DNA from: Mucilaginibacter sp. KACC 22773
GTDB taxonomy: Bacteria > Bacteroidota > Bacteroidia > Sphingobacteriales > Sphingobacteriaceae
Direction: 5' to 3'
NCBI RefSeq assembly: GCF_028736215.1
Contig: NZ_CP117883.1
Coordinates: forward strand, 7,440,001-7,504,000
Length of the DNA: 64,000 nucleotides
Positions 10,601 to 18,458 of the stretch are shown piece after piece. Positions within the stretch are counted from its first letter, which is position 1, and each line of letters opens with the position of its first letter. The translations under genes and the position numbers were made by a program. Under the pieces are notes generated by a model. That model was not told the DNA's origin and did no database searches. It worked only from the letters and a program-made list of their open reading frames with translations.

Positions 10601-10667
10601 GGGTATCGACGCCAGCGTATATCCTTTATATGCAACTTATAATTTTGGTGTTAACGTTACTTTTTAA
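7641..10667 (+). CDS. SusC/RagA-like TonB-linked outer membrane transporter
   Basis: A 1008-residue TonB-dependent importer of the SusC class. A signal peptide (about 1-23, ending AAFAQ) precedes a carboxypeptidase-D-like domain (about 25-110; VKGKVTDATTGESLIGVSV), a TonB-box-like stretch ending VVVGYGTQRKLDVTGSV, a plug domain (about 115-225; GLQGKVAGVQVTNGGSPGAS and SVSILKDASSTAIYGIRAANGV) and a beta-barrel to the C-terminus. The length is normal for the family. It is followed after 11 bp by the cognate SusD, so the pair forms the glycan-import complex. Expected cargo is oligosaccharides made by the surface glucanase(s) encoded downstream. It is likely regulated by the upstream membrane-tethered HTH protein. 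Confidence 0.97.
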   Translation: MKRIFTISGLMLLFLFSIDAAFAQNVTVKGKVTDATTGESLIGVSVQVKGTTTGTQTDVNGTFTINATGTATLTFAYIGYAPQAVLVGSQTTINVALKAQANELAQVVVVGYGTQRKLDVTGSVATVKGAEISKQASTNALSGLQGKVAGVQVTNGGSPGASPSITIRGLGTVYGNVSPLYVVDGVWYSDISFLNPQDIESVSILKDASSTAIYGIRAANGVILIGTKRGVKGKPVINYNGYAGWQSVTNQVKMANATEYATAINELYTSNNQSPLIFSNPSSYGKGTDWYGLVLRDAFVTSHQVSLSGGTDKYTYNYSFGYLDQDGIAKTNNYQRFNVKLSNDFKPTKALKFGYTANGLLGKSKDVNGSIFHQLFGAAPTLPVRYADGNYGDPNDYHTGDGNNYNPQATLDFTNQRSKNLRFTYNGYGEVNFLKNFKFRTSFGGDIGQAESRGYTPIYQATLAQKSLVSNLDVNHTETRNWIWENTLTYDVKIKDHKITALLGYSAQNNRDKQLDAHAQGVPYASSGNQHNSFPDTAKVTYYATPGSQVHTRALSQFARANYSFKDKYLLNASIRRDGASQFYGDHTFGYFPSVGAGWVITNEGFMKDQKLFSNLKLRGSWGKVGNSVVPINPSIQVVSSDPYLTAIFGNPQTAYPGASINSLVPPTIVWEKAVATDFGLEGGFLDNRLTFEADYYNRETQDAIFAIPIAGSLGTNNSSLIGNQASIRNRGTEFLISWKDQATKDFSYSISANLGINNNKVLSVLSGANPIYDGGAGIANGALATRTVVGEPIGEFYGYKVTGIFQTPAEVAASKQTSAQPGDFIYQDTNKDGILDSRDRVVLGSPLPKYNYGINTSFTYKSFDLALDFQGVADVSVYNANIAYRFGNENFTKDFYDHRWHGAGTSNTYPSVNVGSTANAAPNSFYVESGAYFRMRNAQLGYTLPSILSKKWGLSKIRLYANAQNALNFFGYKGFTPEVGGSVGSMGIDASVYPLYATYNFGVNVTF

Positions 10668-10678
10668 TCAATATAAAG

Positions 10679-12163
10679 ATGAAGAACAGTAAAAAAACTT
10701 TATTGCAAAAAGCCTTTATATTAGGTTTTATTGCACTTGCTATAGCATTCCAAGGCTGTAAAAAAAGCTTTCTGAATGTCGATCCTGCCCAAAATACCGC
10801 GGCAACACAATTTTTTAAAACACAGGATGACGCCACAAAGGCGGTAAGTGCCATGTATGCCAACATGCATGAGTATAATAACATCGCGTTCCCGCCAATC
10901 GCTATCGAAAGCATGGGATCTGACGATGCGGAAAAAGGCAGCAGCGCTACCGATGCTACCTTCATGAACAGCTACCATAACTTTACCGTTACCGCTGGTG
11001 AAGGTCAGCTGCAAGGGTTTTGGAAAGGACAATATGCTACCATTAATCTTGCAAACCAGGTAATAACCAACGTGCCTGGTATTACTATGGACGATGCATT
11101 GAAAACCAGGTACCTGGCCGAAGCAAAATTCATCAGGGCGTATTGTTATTTCAGGCTGGTAAGGGCTTATGGCGATGTTCCATTGCGGTTAACCCTACCC
11201 AAAAATGCTACCGAGTATAACCTGCCACGTACACCAAAAGCACAGGTTTGGGCAGCAATTGAAACTGATTTAACGGATGCGGCTACGGCTTTACCGCAAA
11301 CTTATGGTTCGGCAGATATTGGCCGCATTACCAAAGGTGCAGCATTATCTTTACATGCTAAAGTAGCCTTGTACCTTAAAAAATGGACCGATGTGGTGAC
11401 CTATACCACACAGGTAATGGGTATGGGCTATTCCTTATACCCTGATTATGAGCAAATGTTCAGGACTACACACAAAAACAACCAGGAGTCTATCTTCGAG
11501 ATCCAGTGTAACCTTATCCCAAATAACCCCGATGCATCAAACTCGCAATATTCGCAGGTGCAGGGTGTACGCGGTTCAACCGGTGGCGGCTGGGGATTTA
11601 ACGTACCAACTGCCGACCTGGCAGCAGCTTATGAAACAGGCGACCCACGACGCGATGCAACCATCATTTTCAGGGGCGAAACAACGCCCGAAGGTGATGT
11701 GATACCTGCCGATGGTGATAACCCACGGTACAACCAAAAATCATATGTGCCTTTTAGCCTTTATGTATCTGGTTTTAACGAGGGTTGCCAGCAAAATAAA
11801 ATTGTAATACGCTATGCTGATGTATTGCTGATGAATGCCGAAGCTAATAATGAACTTGGGAATTCGGCTGCCGCGTTAGGCCCGCTTGAACAGGTACGTG
11901 CCAGGGCAAGGGGTAATAATGCCGCTATACTGCCTAAAGTTACTACTACAGATCAGGGTGCTTTGCGCATCGCGATTTACAACGAACGCAGGGTTGAATT
12001 TGCTATGGAGTTTGACCGTTATTTTGATGTTATACGCCAGGGGCGTGGTACGGCCGTATTTGGATCGCGCGGCTGGAAAGCAGGCAAAAACGAGGTGTGG
12101 CCAATACCGCAAAACGAGATCGACATAAGTGGTGGAGCTTTAACACAAAATTCAGGTTATTAA
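10679..12163 (+). CDS. SusD/RagB-like surface glycan-binding lipoprotein
   Basis: A 494-residue lipoprotein with a lipobox ending FQGC (Cys about residue 28) and the typical SusD start CKKSFLNVDPAQN. A TPR-like helical N-terminal half follows (YLAEAKFIRAYCYFRLVRAYGDVPL) with the C-terminal RagB signature (IRYADVLLMNAEANNELG, then ERRVEFAMEFDRYFDVIRQG). It caps the SusC barrel and captures oligosaccharide at the cell surface. It starts 11 bp after susC and is certainly co-transcribed with it. Sugar specificity cannot be read from the sequence alone; the neighbouring glucanases suggest a beta-glucan. Confidence 0.96.
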   Translation: MKNSKKTLLQKAFILGFIALAIAFQGCKKSFLNVDPAQNTAATQFFKTQDDATKAVSAMYANMHEYNNIAFPPIAIESMGSDDAEKGSSATDATFMNSYHNFTVTAGEGQLQGFWKGQYATINLANQVITNVPGITMDDALKTRYLAEAKFIRAYCYFRLVRAYGDVPLRLTLPKNATEYNLPRTPKAQVWAAIETDLTDAATALPQTYGSADIGRITKGAALSLHAKVALYLKKWTDVVTYTTQVMGMGYSLYPDYEQMFRTTHKNNQESIFEIQCNLIPNNPDASNSQYSQVQGVRGSTGGGWGFNVPTADLAAAYETGDPRRDATIIFRGETTPEGDVIPADGDNPRYNQKSYVPFSLYVSGFNEGCQQNKIVIRYADVLLMNAEANNELGNSAAALGPLEQVRARARGNNAAILPKVTTTDQGALRIAIYNERRVEFAMEFDRYFDVIRQGRGTAVFGSRGWKAGKNEVWPIPQNEIDISGGALTQNSGY

Positions 12164-12181
12164 TTTATCAATTCAGCAACG

Positions 12182-13057
12182 ATGAAAACATTTAAAAATA
12201 CACTTAAAGCTGCGCTGTTAATGGGTGTAGCTGTAAGCTTAACCATAACAGCCTGCCATAAAGGCTTTGATCCAAAATCATACGCGCCATCTAAACCGCT
12301 ACCTTCATACGGTGGTTACAGCAGCAGTAAGGACATTGAACCGGCCAGCCTGGTTGCCTATTTTCCGTTCACCAATGGCCTGGCCGATAGTGTTTCCGGA
12401 ACAACCGGGGTAGCAACAGGAACCAGTTTTGCCACCGGATTAAACGGCAAAGGCCTACAGGGCGCCGATAAATCATACGTGCTTTATGATACCCCTGCCG
12501 GCATTAAAGCGCTAACCAGTTTTACTACCAGTATTTGGGTAAAAATGCCTCAAAATACTTCGGCAGTGGGTTTAATGGATATCCAGAACAACCAAACAGG
12601 CGGTGCGGGTTTCTGGGGTAGCCTGGCCATATTTTTTGATAACGGTGGTTCCGCATCATCGGGGGTGCTTAAAGTGCATGCGTTTAACAAGGCCGGCATG
12701 TCAACCGGGGTAGATGGCTGGGAAGGTGGCTATGCCGTTGCCAACCCATGGAACACATGGATAAACGTTACGGTTACTTTTGATGAAACAGTATCAACCA
12801 TTTACGTATACTACAACGGAACACAGGTAGGTAAAAACGCGGCGGCTGGTTTTGCGCCTATGGATTGGAGCAAAGCCGGTAAAATGGTATTTGGTACATT
12901 ACAGTTTCAAACCACTCCTTCCCTTACGGCCAATACCGGCGCGCAGGATTGGGCCGGCTATGTTACAGGAACCATGGATAACATCAGGTTTTACAGTAAA
13001 GCCTTGACAGCCACGCAAGTACTGGCTTTGTATAACCTTGAAAAAGCTAAAAGATAA
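12182..13057 (+). CDS. LamG-type surface lipoprotein, probable glycan-binding protein
   Basis: A 291-residue lipoprotein. The N-terminal segment MKTFKNTLKAALLMGVAV leads to a lipobox ending ITAC. A short Ser/Pro-rich linker (about 30-60) is followed by one concanavalin-A-like LamG/laminin-G_3 domain (about 65-285). Typical segments are LVAYFPFTNGLADSVSG, FTTSIWVKMP, WNTWINVTVTFD, VYYNGTQVG and DNIRFYSKALTATQVLALY, the last being the standard closing strand of the fold. No catalytic residues are expected. It lies 18 bp after susD, which is the usual place for the extra surface glycan-binding protein (SusE/F position) of a utilization locus. The operon may end or attenuate just after it, at a hairpin. 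Confidence 0.88.
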   Translation: MKTFKNTLKAALLMGVAVSLTITACHKGFDPKSYAPSKPLPSYGGYSSSKDIEPASLVAYFPFTNGLADSVSGTTGVATGTSFATGLNGKGLQGADKSYVLYDTPAGIKALTSFTTSIWVKMPQNTSAVGLMDIQNNQTGGAGFWGSLAIFFDNGGSASSGVLKVHAFNKAGMSTGVDGWEGGYAVANPWNTWINVTVTFDETVSTIYVYYNGTQVGKNAAAGFAPMDWSKAGKMVFGTLQFQTTPSLTANTGAQDWAGYVTGTMDNIRFYSKALTATQVLALYNLEKAKR

Positions 13058-13078
13058 TAATTGGGTTTGATTGATTTG

Positions 13079-13113
13079 GGGGTTGCCTTGCCGTTTAAGG
13101 CGGGCAACCTTTT
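13079..13113 (+). terminator. Terminator-like hairpin between lamG and the glucanase genes
   Basis: GGTTGCC and GGCAACC pair around an inner GCC/GGC stem, followed by TTTTT. It ends 15 bp before the glucanase start and may attenuate rather than fully stop transcription, so the glucanases may be made at lower levels than SusCD. Confidence 0.65.
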
Positions 13114-13127
13114 TAAAAAAGGCGGGA

Positions 13128-14801
13128 ATGAGGAATATCAAAGATTATTGTTTGGCGCTGGGATTTGTAGTATTGCTTTTTTCCTGTGGTAAAAGTTCAA
13201 ATAATAAGTCCACACCAGTTACGCCAACTCCTTCGTCGTTTACTTTTAGTGCGCTTAAGGTGAATGGTAAAACAAGCGGTTTTAGCTATAGCAATATAAA
13301 TAGCAAACCGGCTATCGCTATTACGTTTTCAACCCCGCTTAACCGTAACTCCATAGCAACAAGCGTCAGCCTGAACAGCAAATCCGGAACCGTGGCAGCT
13401 TTTAGCACCACATATCAAAATGGCGATAGTACTGTAGTGATTACCCCAACGGGCTTATCGCCCATTACCCAATATACGCTTAACGTTACTACCGGTTTAA
13501 AATCTGCCAAGAATGGCAGTTTGCAATCGCCCTTATCCGTACAACTGATCACAGCTATTGACAGTACCCCAAAGTTCAGCACCATATCTGACGATCAGCT
13601 GCTTGACCTGGTTGAGCGGCAAACCCTGAAATATTTTTATGATTTTGGCCATCCAACCAGCGGGCTGGCACGCGAGCGTAATACATCTGGCGACGTGGTG
13701 ACCACCGGCGGCTCGGGTTTTGGCATTATGGCAATCATAGCAGGCGTTAGCCGCGGTTTCATAAGCCATGCCGATGGATTGACCCGGATGCAAAAAATGG
13801 TGAGCTTTTTAAATACCAAAGCGCAAAAGTTTCACGGTGCTTTCCCCCATTGGATGAATGGCGCTACCGGCGCTGTTGTACCCTTCAGTGCACAGGATGA
13901 CGGGGCCGATCTGGTAGAGACATCGTACCTGATGCAGGGCCTCATTACTGCCCGCCAATATTTTAATGCATCCAACACCAACGAAACCCAACTACGCGCA
14001 GATATCAATACCTTATGGAATGGTGTAGAATGGGACTGGTTCAGGCAGGGCGATCAAAACGTGTTGTACTGGCACTGGAGCCCCGATTTGGGCTGGGCCA
14101 TCAACATGAAAATTACCGGCTGGGACGAGGCCTTGATAGTTTATGTTTTAGGCGCTTCATCCACAACGCATAGTATCCCCAAAACTGTTTATGACCAGGG
14201 CTGGGCAAAAAACGGTGCCATTAAAAATGGCAATACCTTTTACGGTGTTACCTTGCCGCTGGGTCCCGACAGGGGCGGTCCGTTATTTTTTGCGCAATAC
14301 TCTTTCATGGGCATCAACCCCAAAGGCCTAAGCGATGCCTATGCCAATTACCAAACGCAAAATGAGGCCCATGCCACCATCAATTATAAATATTGTGTGG
14401 CCAATCCGTTGGGCAACAACGGCTACAGCGCAGATTGCTGGGGACTAACCGCAAGCGATATTGAAAACGGCTATACAGCAAGTTCGCCTACAAATGATGT
14501 TGGTGTTATCGCGCCTACCGCAGCCATTGCATCGCTGCCTTATACGCCAACCCAATCTATGGCGGCGCTAAGGTTTTTTTACTATACCCTGGGCGATAAA
14601 TTATGGGGCCAGTATGGTTTTTATGATGCGTTTAATTTAACTAACCCATGGTTTGCCAGCTCGTACCTGGCCATTGACCAGGGGCCTATTGTGGTAATGA
14701 CCGAAAATTACCGCACCGGCCTGCTGTGGAATTTGTTTATGAGTGCGCCCGAAGTAAAAGCGGGCATGAAAAACTTAGGGTTCAGCAGCCCTAACCTTTA
14801 A
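13128..14801 (+). CDS. Glucoamylase-like (PF10091, GH144-type) glucanase, lipoprotein with Ig-like domain
   Basis: A 557-residue lipoprotein. The ATG at 13128 is chosen because it yields a clean lipoprotein signal ending LLFSC with Cys20; an upstream ATG at 13071 would put a basic non-signal segment in front. A bacterial Ig-like (SbsA/Big_5-like) domain spans about 40-145 (NGKTSGFSYSNINSKPAIAI to ITQYTLNVTTGLK). The catalytic glucoamylase-like domain spans about 160-550, with GGSGFGIMAI, FHGAFPHWMNGATG, YWHWSPDLGWAIN and AIDQGPIVVMTENYRTGLLW. Family members of GH144 with this fold are endo-beta-1,2-glucanases; that specificity is inferred. It lies 21 bp before a second paralog, so the two are co-transcribed. 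Confidence 0.88.
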   Translation: MRNIKDYCLALGFVVLLFSCGKSSNNKSTPVTPTPSSFTFSALKVNGKTSGFSYSNINSKPAIAITFSTPLNRNSIATSVSLNSKSGTVAAFSTTYQNGDSTVVITPTGLSPITQYTLNVTTGLKSAKNGSLQSPLSVQLITAIDSTPKFSTISDDQLLDLVERQTLKYFYDFGHPTSGLARERNTSGDVVTTGGSGFGIMAIIAGVSRGFISHADGLTRMQKMVSFLNTKAQKFHGAFPHWMNGATGAVVPFSAQDDGADLVETSYLMQGLITARQYFNASNTNETQLRADINTLWNGVEWDWFRQGDQNVLYWHWSPDLGWAINMKITGWDEALIVYVLGASSTTHSIPKTVYDQGWAKNGAIKNGNTFYGVTLPLGPDRGGPLFFAQYSFMGINPKGLSDAYANYQTQNEAHATINYKYCVANPLGNNGYSADCWGLTASDIENGYTASSPTNDVGVIAPTAAIASLPYTPTQSMAALRFFYYTLGDKLWGQYGFYDAFNLTNPWFASSYLAIDQGPIVVMTENYRTGLLWNLFMSAPEVKAGMKNLGFSSPNL

Positions 14802-14822
14802 CCCTGATTAATACCATTTTAC

Positions 14823-16181
14823 ATGAATAAATTTATATTAACCCCTTTATTGTTACTGCTTACCCTATGCTCTTTGGCTCAAAAACAGGCAAAAAAAACC
14901 GGCGAAGATGGCATTAAACCTATAGGCATTATCAAAAACCTAAGCGATAGCGCATTGCTTGATGTGGTGCAACGCCAAACATTCCGTTACTTTTGGGATT
15001 TTGGCCACCCTGTAAGCGGCCTCGCCCGCGAGCGCAGCAACAAATCATTTGATTACGGCGACGAAGTGGTAACCACTGGCGGCTCGGGTTTTGGGGTAAT
15101 GGCCCTTATTGTGGCCGATAGCCGCAAATGGATAAGCCATGAACAGGCTGTTGACCGGATGGTGAAGATTGTAAACTTCCTGTTTAAGGCCAACTCCTTC
15201 CACGGCGCGTTTCCGCATTGGATGAACGGCGAAACAGGCAAGGTGATACCTTTTGGGCGTAAAGATGACGGCGGCGACATTGTGGAATCGGCTTACCTTT
15301 TCCAGGGGCTGATTTGCGCTAAACAATACTTTACTGCCAATACCCCGAAAGAGCAGCGCATCCGCGATGTGATTAGCTGGATGTGGGGCGAAATGGAGTG
15401 GGACTGGTATACCCGGGATGGCCGTGACGCCCTTTACTGGCACTGGAGCCCCAATAACGGCTGGGCCATGAACTTTGCCATCCATGGCTTTAATGAGTGC
15501 CTTATAACGTACGTATTGGCGGCATCGGCACAACGCTACCCTGTAGGTGCAAACGTATACACCCAGGGCTGGGCGCAAAGCGATTTTTTTAAAAACGGAA
15601 AAACTTTTTATGGTTATAAACTGCCTTTGGGTTTTGATTACGGCGGCCCGCTTTTCTTTTCGCAATACTCCTTTATGGGTTTAAATCCTAAAGGTCTAAA
15701 AGATCAGTATGCCGATTATTGGGAGCAAAATAAAAACCATACGCTAATAAATTATGCCTACTGCGTAGATAACCCAAAAAAATTCAAAGGCTATGGCCCC
15801 GACTGCTGGGGACTTACCGCCAGCGATAATTTTGAAGGCTATAACGCCCACTCGCCAACAAACGATTTGGGGGTGATAACGCCAACCGCGGCACTATCCG
15901 CATTTCCGTACACACCGGAACAATCCATGAAGGCCCTGCGCCATTTTTATTATGACCTGGGCGATAAGATCTGGGGCGAATATGGCTTTACCGACGCCTT
16001 CAGCGAACAGCATAACTGGTACGGCAAATCATACCTGGCCATTGACCAGGGCCCTATTGTGGTGATGATTGAAAACTATCGTACCGGCCTGCTCTGGAAA
16101 CTATTCATGAGCAATCCCGATGTGCAACACGGCTTAACAAAGCTTGGTTTTGAAAGCCCGGCAATAACAAAACACGATTAA
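14823..16181 (+). CDS. Glucoamylase-like (PF10091, GH144-type) glucanase, soluble paralog
   Basis: A 452-residue secreted enzyme with an SPI-type signal (MNKFILTPLLLLLTLCSLAQ). The whole remainder is the same catalytic domain as the preceding gene (VVTTGGSGFGVMALI, SFHGAFPHWMNGETG, YWHWSPNNGWAMNF, AIDQGPIVVMIENYRTGLLW), without the Ig-like domain and without a lipid anchor. This suggests division of labour: the lipoprotein on the cell surface makes oligosaccharides for SusCD, and this enzyme acts in the periplasm on imported chains. The division is inference. No GH3 or GH94 enzyme that would finish beta-1,2-oligosaccharides is in the window. It is the last gene of the locus. Confidence 0.88.
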   Translation: MNKFILTPLLLLLTLCSLAQKQAKKTGEDGIKPIGIIKNLSDSALLDVVQRQTFRYFWDFGHPVSGLARERSNKSFDYGDEVVTTGGSGFGVMALIVADSRKWISHEQAVDRMVKIVNFLFKANSFHGAFPHWMNGETGKVIPFGRKDDGGDIVESAYLFQGLICAKQYFTANTPKEQRIRDVISWMWGEMEWDWYTRDGRDALYWHWSPNNGWAMNFAIHGFNECLITYVLAASAQRYPVGANVYTQGWAQSDFFKNGKTFYGYKLPLGFDYGGPLFFSQYSFMGLNPKGLKDQYADYWEQNKNHTLINYAYCVDNPKKFKGYGPDCWGLTASDNFEGYNAHSPTNDLGVITPTAALSAFPYTPEQSMKALRHFYYDLGDKIWGEYGFTDAFSEQHNWYGKSYLAIDQGPIVVMIENYRTGLLWKLFMSNPDVQHGLTKLGFESPAITKHD

Positions 16182-16735
16182 AGGATTTTGCAGGATTAAC
16201 AGGATTTTTAACGTGGTATACTCATAAATTACCTATAACCTGTTACATTTTCAAGTGGGCCGGCCTATCAATCTGAGCCTGCCGAAGACTCGCGTGGAGA
16301 AGCCTTTGCCCGCAATGCTTCGACGAGCTACCTATGACATGTTGTAGAATCCCAGACTTACGAAGTTTTGAAAACTTCGTAAGTCTTTCGCCGGTACCTC
16401 ATTCTCCCTTCAGAATATCGCGAGATTTTACCACTCAGCATAACGGCCATCTTTATAACGTCATTCCCCTTTTTATTTGTACCCATGAAAAGGCTGGAAA
16501 ATTCCGGACTTCCGAAGTTTTTAAATGGCGAAGCCCTCAAAGAGGCCAAAACAATAACGGGGTCGCAATCAAAAGCTTTCGGCGGACCAATTTGACCGGC
16601 CATTTTTACAGCTTCATTGCCATTCATCAATCCATGTTAATACCCGGCGTTCGGTATTATATTACCGGCCCTTTACCTTTCATCATTAGCCTTTAGCCTT
16701 TTTTCAAAAACACTTTCCAGTTATGGTATTTTTCC
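16182..16735. other. Long intergenic region with repeats, no supported gene
   Basis: About 550 bp without a convincing gene. It holds an 'AGGATT' rich stretch directly after the glucanase stop (16182-16215), a GC-richer segment with CTGCCGAAGACTCGCGTGGA (16275-16335) that resembles dispersed intergenic repeats, a 33-bp perfect palindrome (16354-16386), and a 'CCTTTACCTTTC' word stretch (16672-16702) related to the repeat at 2295-2331. Open frames on both strands here arise from the palindrome and lack family features. Confidence 0.6.
16354..16386. repeat. 33-bp perfect palindrome
   Basis: AGACTTACGAAGTTTT, one central G, then AAAACTTCGTAAGTCT: 16-bp arms with no mismatch. A partial match to one arm (GGACTTCCGAAGTTTT) recurs near 16506-16521. 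Confidence 0.9.
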
Positions 16736-16743
16736 ATACATTT
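16736..16743 (+). promoter_or_regulatory. Bacteroidota -7 element (TACATTTG) for the yceD-rpmF operon
   Basis: TACATTTG matches TAnnTTTG exactly. It overlaps a TTG codon at 16742, which argues that translation starts further on, at TTG 16763. Confidence 0.55.
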
Positions 16744-16762
16744 GCGGGCTAATTGTTGCTCA

Positions 16763-17287
16763 TTGAAATCGCTTAGAACATATTCGATTCCTTTTACGGG
16801 ATTAAAACTGGGGAAACACCGGTTTGATTTTACTGTTGATGATGCTTTTTTTGACGAATTTGAATATTCGCTGGTTAAAAAGGCTAACTTGCAGTGCGTT
16901 GTTGAGCTGGATAAACAGGAGACAATGATTATCCTGAACTTTGACATTAAAGGCACCGTTGATGCAAGCTGCGATAGATGTTTGGCCCAATATCCGCAAA
17001 CGCTGGATATAACCGAACAGCAAATTGCCAAGTTTAGCGAGGAGCCGATTGATGAAGATGACGAAATTATTACCCTGAGCAAAAATGATCATGAGATTAA
17101 TATTGCCGGGCTGATATATGAATACATTAACGTTGCCATGCCATTTATATCGGTATGTAACGACGAGGGTAACACCTCATATTGCGATAAAGAAATGCTT
17201 GACAGGCTAAACAGCCTGGCAGGAAACGAAGAACAAACTGAGGATACAGACCCACGGTGGGATGTACTCAAAAAAATAAATAAATAA
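16763..17287 (+). CDS. DUF177 / YceD-family protein
   Basis: A protein of about 174 residues of the DUF177 (YceD) family, linked in many bacteria to rpmF and needed for normal 23S rRNA accumulation in the studied cases. The start is set at TTG 16763 (MKSLRTYSIPFTGLKLG) because related proteins begin at this point and because the only upstream in-frame start (TTG 16742) overlaps the probable -7 promoter box. The family's CxxC pair is present in the centre (ASCDRCLAQYPQTLD), and the C-terminus is acidic (NEEQTEDTDPRWDVLKKINK). It lies 15 bp before rpmF, which is the standard arrangement. No ATG start is available, so a non-standard start is likely. Confidence 0.88.
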   Translation: MKSLRTYSIPFTGLKLGKHRFDFTVDDAFFDEFEYSLVKKANLQCVVELDKQETMIILNFDIKGTVDASCDRCLAQYPQTLDITEQQIAKFSEEPIDEDDEIITLSKNDHEINIAGLIYEYINVAMPFISVCNDEGNTSYCDKEMLDRLNSLAGNEEQTEDTDPRWDVLKKINK

Positions 17288-17302
17288 TAAAATAGCAGGA
17301 TC

Positions 17303-17494
17303 ATGCCACATCCAAAACGTAAAATATCCAAATCAAGAAGAGATAAGCGCAGAACTCATTACAAAGCTGAAGCTCCAACTTTAACCACTTGCCAAACTAC
17401 CGGCGCTATCCATTTACCGCACAGGGCTTATACTGTTGATGGTAACGTTTACTATAACGGTAAAGTACTTATTGAGAAAGCAGCAGTAGCCTAA
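17303..17494 (+). CDS. rpmF: 50S ribosomal protein L32
   Basis: A 63-residue protein with the diagnostic start MPHPKRKISKSRRDKRRTHY and the TCQTTGAIHLPHRA segment. The zinc-ribbon cysteines of many L32 proteins are reduced to a single Cys here, as in other Bacteroidota. It is the normal family length. It sits between the DUF177 gene (15 bp) and plsX (15 bp), the conserved yceD-rpmF-plsX-fabH order that links ribosome and membrane synthesis. Confidence 0.98.
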   Translation: MPHPKRKISKSRRDKRRTHYKAEAPTLTTCQTTGAIHLPHRAYTVDGNVYYNGKVLIEKAAVA

Positions 17495-17509
17495 GTTTAT
17501 TTTCTGAAA

Positions 17510-18448
17510 ATGAAGATTGGCTTAGATATTATGGGCGGTGATTATGCTCCCAAAGCAACTGTTTTAGGAGCAATCGAAGCTTATAAGGCTTTATCTGCCG
17601 ACCAAAAACTGGTACTGATAGGAGATAAAGACACTGCGGTTACTATTCTTCAGGAAAATAATGTTAGCCCCGATCATTTCGAGTTTGTGCATACAACCGA
17701 AGTGATTGGCATGGGCGAACATCCTACCAAAGCAATTGTACAAAAACCAAATTCGAGTATTTCGGTTGGCTTTCAGTTGCTTAAGGAAGATAAAATTCAG
17801 GCATTCTCATCGGCAGGAAACACCGGCGCCATGCTGGTAGGTTCTATGTTTAGTGTAAAAACTATTCCGGGCGTTGTGCGCCCCGCCATGACTACCATTG
17901 TACCCAAACTTAAAGGAGGTTTGGGTATTTTGTTGGATGTAGGCGCCAATGCCGATTGCAAACCCGAGGTATTGCTTCAATTTGGGGTACTGGGCAGCTT
18001 ATTTGCCCAATCGGTATATGCTATCGAAAATCCAAGGGTAGCCCTCATGAACATAGGCGAAGAGGAAGAGAAAGGCAATATACTTTGCCAGGCTACCTAT
18101 CCTTTAATGAAGGAAACCAAGCTGTTTAATTTTGTTGGTAATGTTGAAGGCCGCGACCTGTTTAGCGAAGGGGCCGATGTTTTTGTATGCGATGGTTTTA
18201 CAGGTAATGTAATATTAAAGCTTGCCGAGACGTTTTATGTTATTACCCGTAAAAAGCAGTTTAAGGACGAGTTTTTTGATAGGTTTAACTATGAGCAATA
18301 TGGCGGCAGCCCCATTTTGGGTGTAAATGCCCCGGTTGTTGTTGGCCATGGCATTTCAAGCCCCGAGGCCATAAAAAACATGGTGCTGTTATCAAAAAAC
18401 ATGGTTGAGAGCGGCCTGGTTGATAAAATTAAACAAGCTTTTCAGTAA
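17510..18448 (+). CDS. plsX: Phosphate acyltransferase PlsX
   Basis: A 312-residue enzyme that makes acyl-phosphate from acyl-ACP for phospholipid synthesis. Family motifs include MKIGLDIMGGDYAPKATVLG at the N-terminus, FSSAGNTGAMLVGS, LLDVGANADCKPE, NIGEEEEKGN and FVCDGFTGNVILKLAE. A slightly short but complete version ending at VVGHGISSPEAIKNMVLL. It is a peripheral membrane enzyme. It lies 15 bp after rpmF and 10 bp before fabH in one operon. Confidence 0.97.
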   Translation: MKIGLDIMGGDYAPKATVLGAIEAYKALSADQKLVLIGDKDTAVTILQENNVSPDHFEFVHTTEVIGMGEHPTKAIVQKPNSSISVGFQLLKEDKIQAFSSAGNTGAMLVGSMFSVKTIPGVVRPAMTTIVPKLKGGLGILLDVGANADCKPEVLLQFGVLGSLFAQSVYAIENPRVALMNIGEEEEKGNILCQATYPLMKETKLFNFVGNVEGRDLFSEGADVFVCDGFTGNVILKLAETFYVITRKKQFKDEFFDRFNYEQYGGSPILGVNAPVVVGHGISSPEAIKNMVLLSKNMVESGLVDKIKQAFQ

Positions 18449-18458
18449 AAATATAAAG

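Noticed and set aside
15045..15665. A 206-codon open frame on the - strand
   Set aside because: It lies fully inside the second glucanase gene on the opposite strand and has no family features; it follows from that gene's codon use.
16334..16696. Overlapping frames on both strands after the glucan locus
   Set aside because: They cross the 33-bp palindrome and repeat words and show no protein family features or signal.
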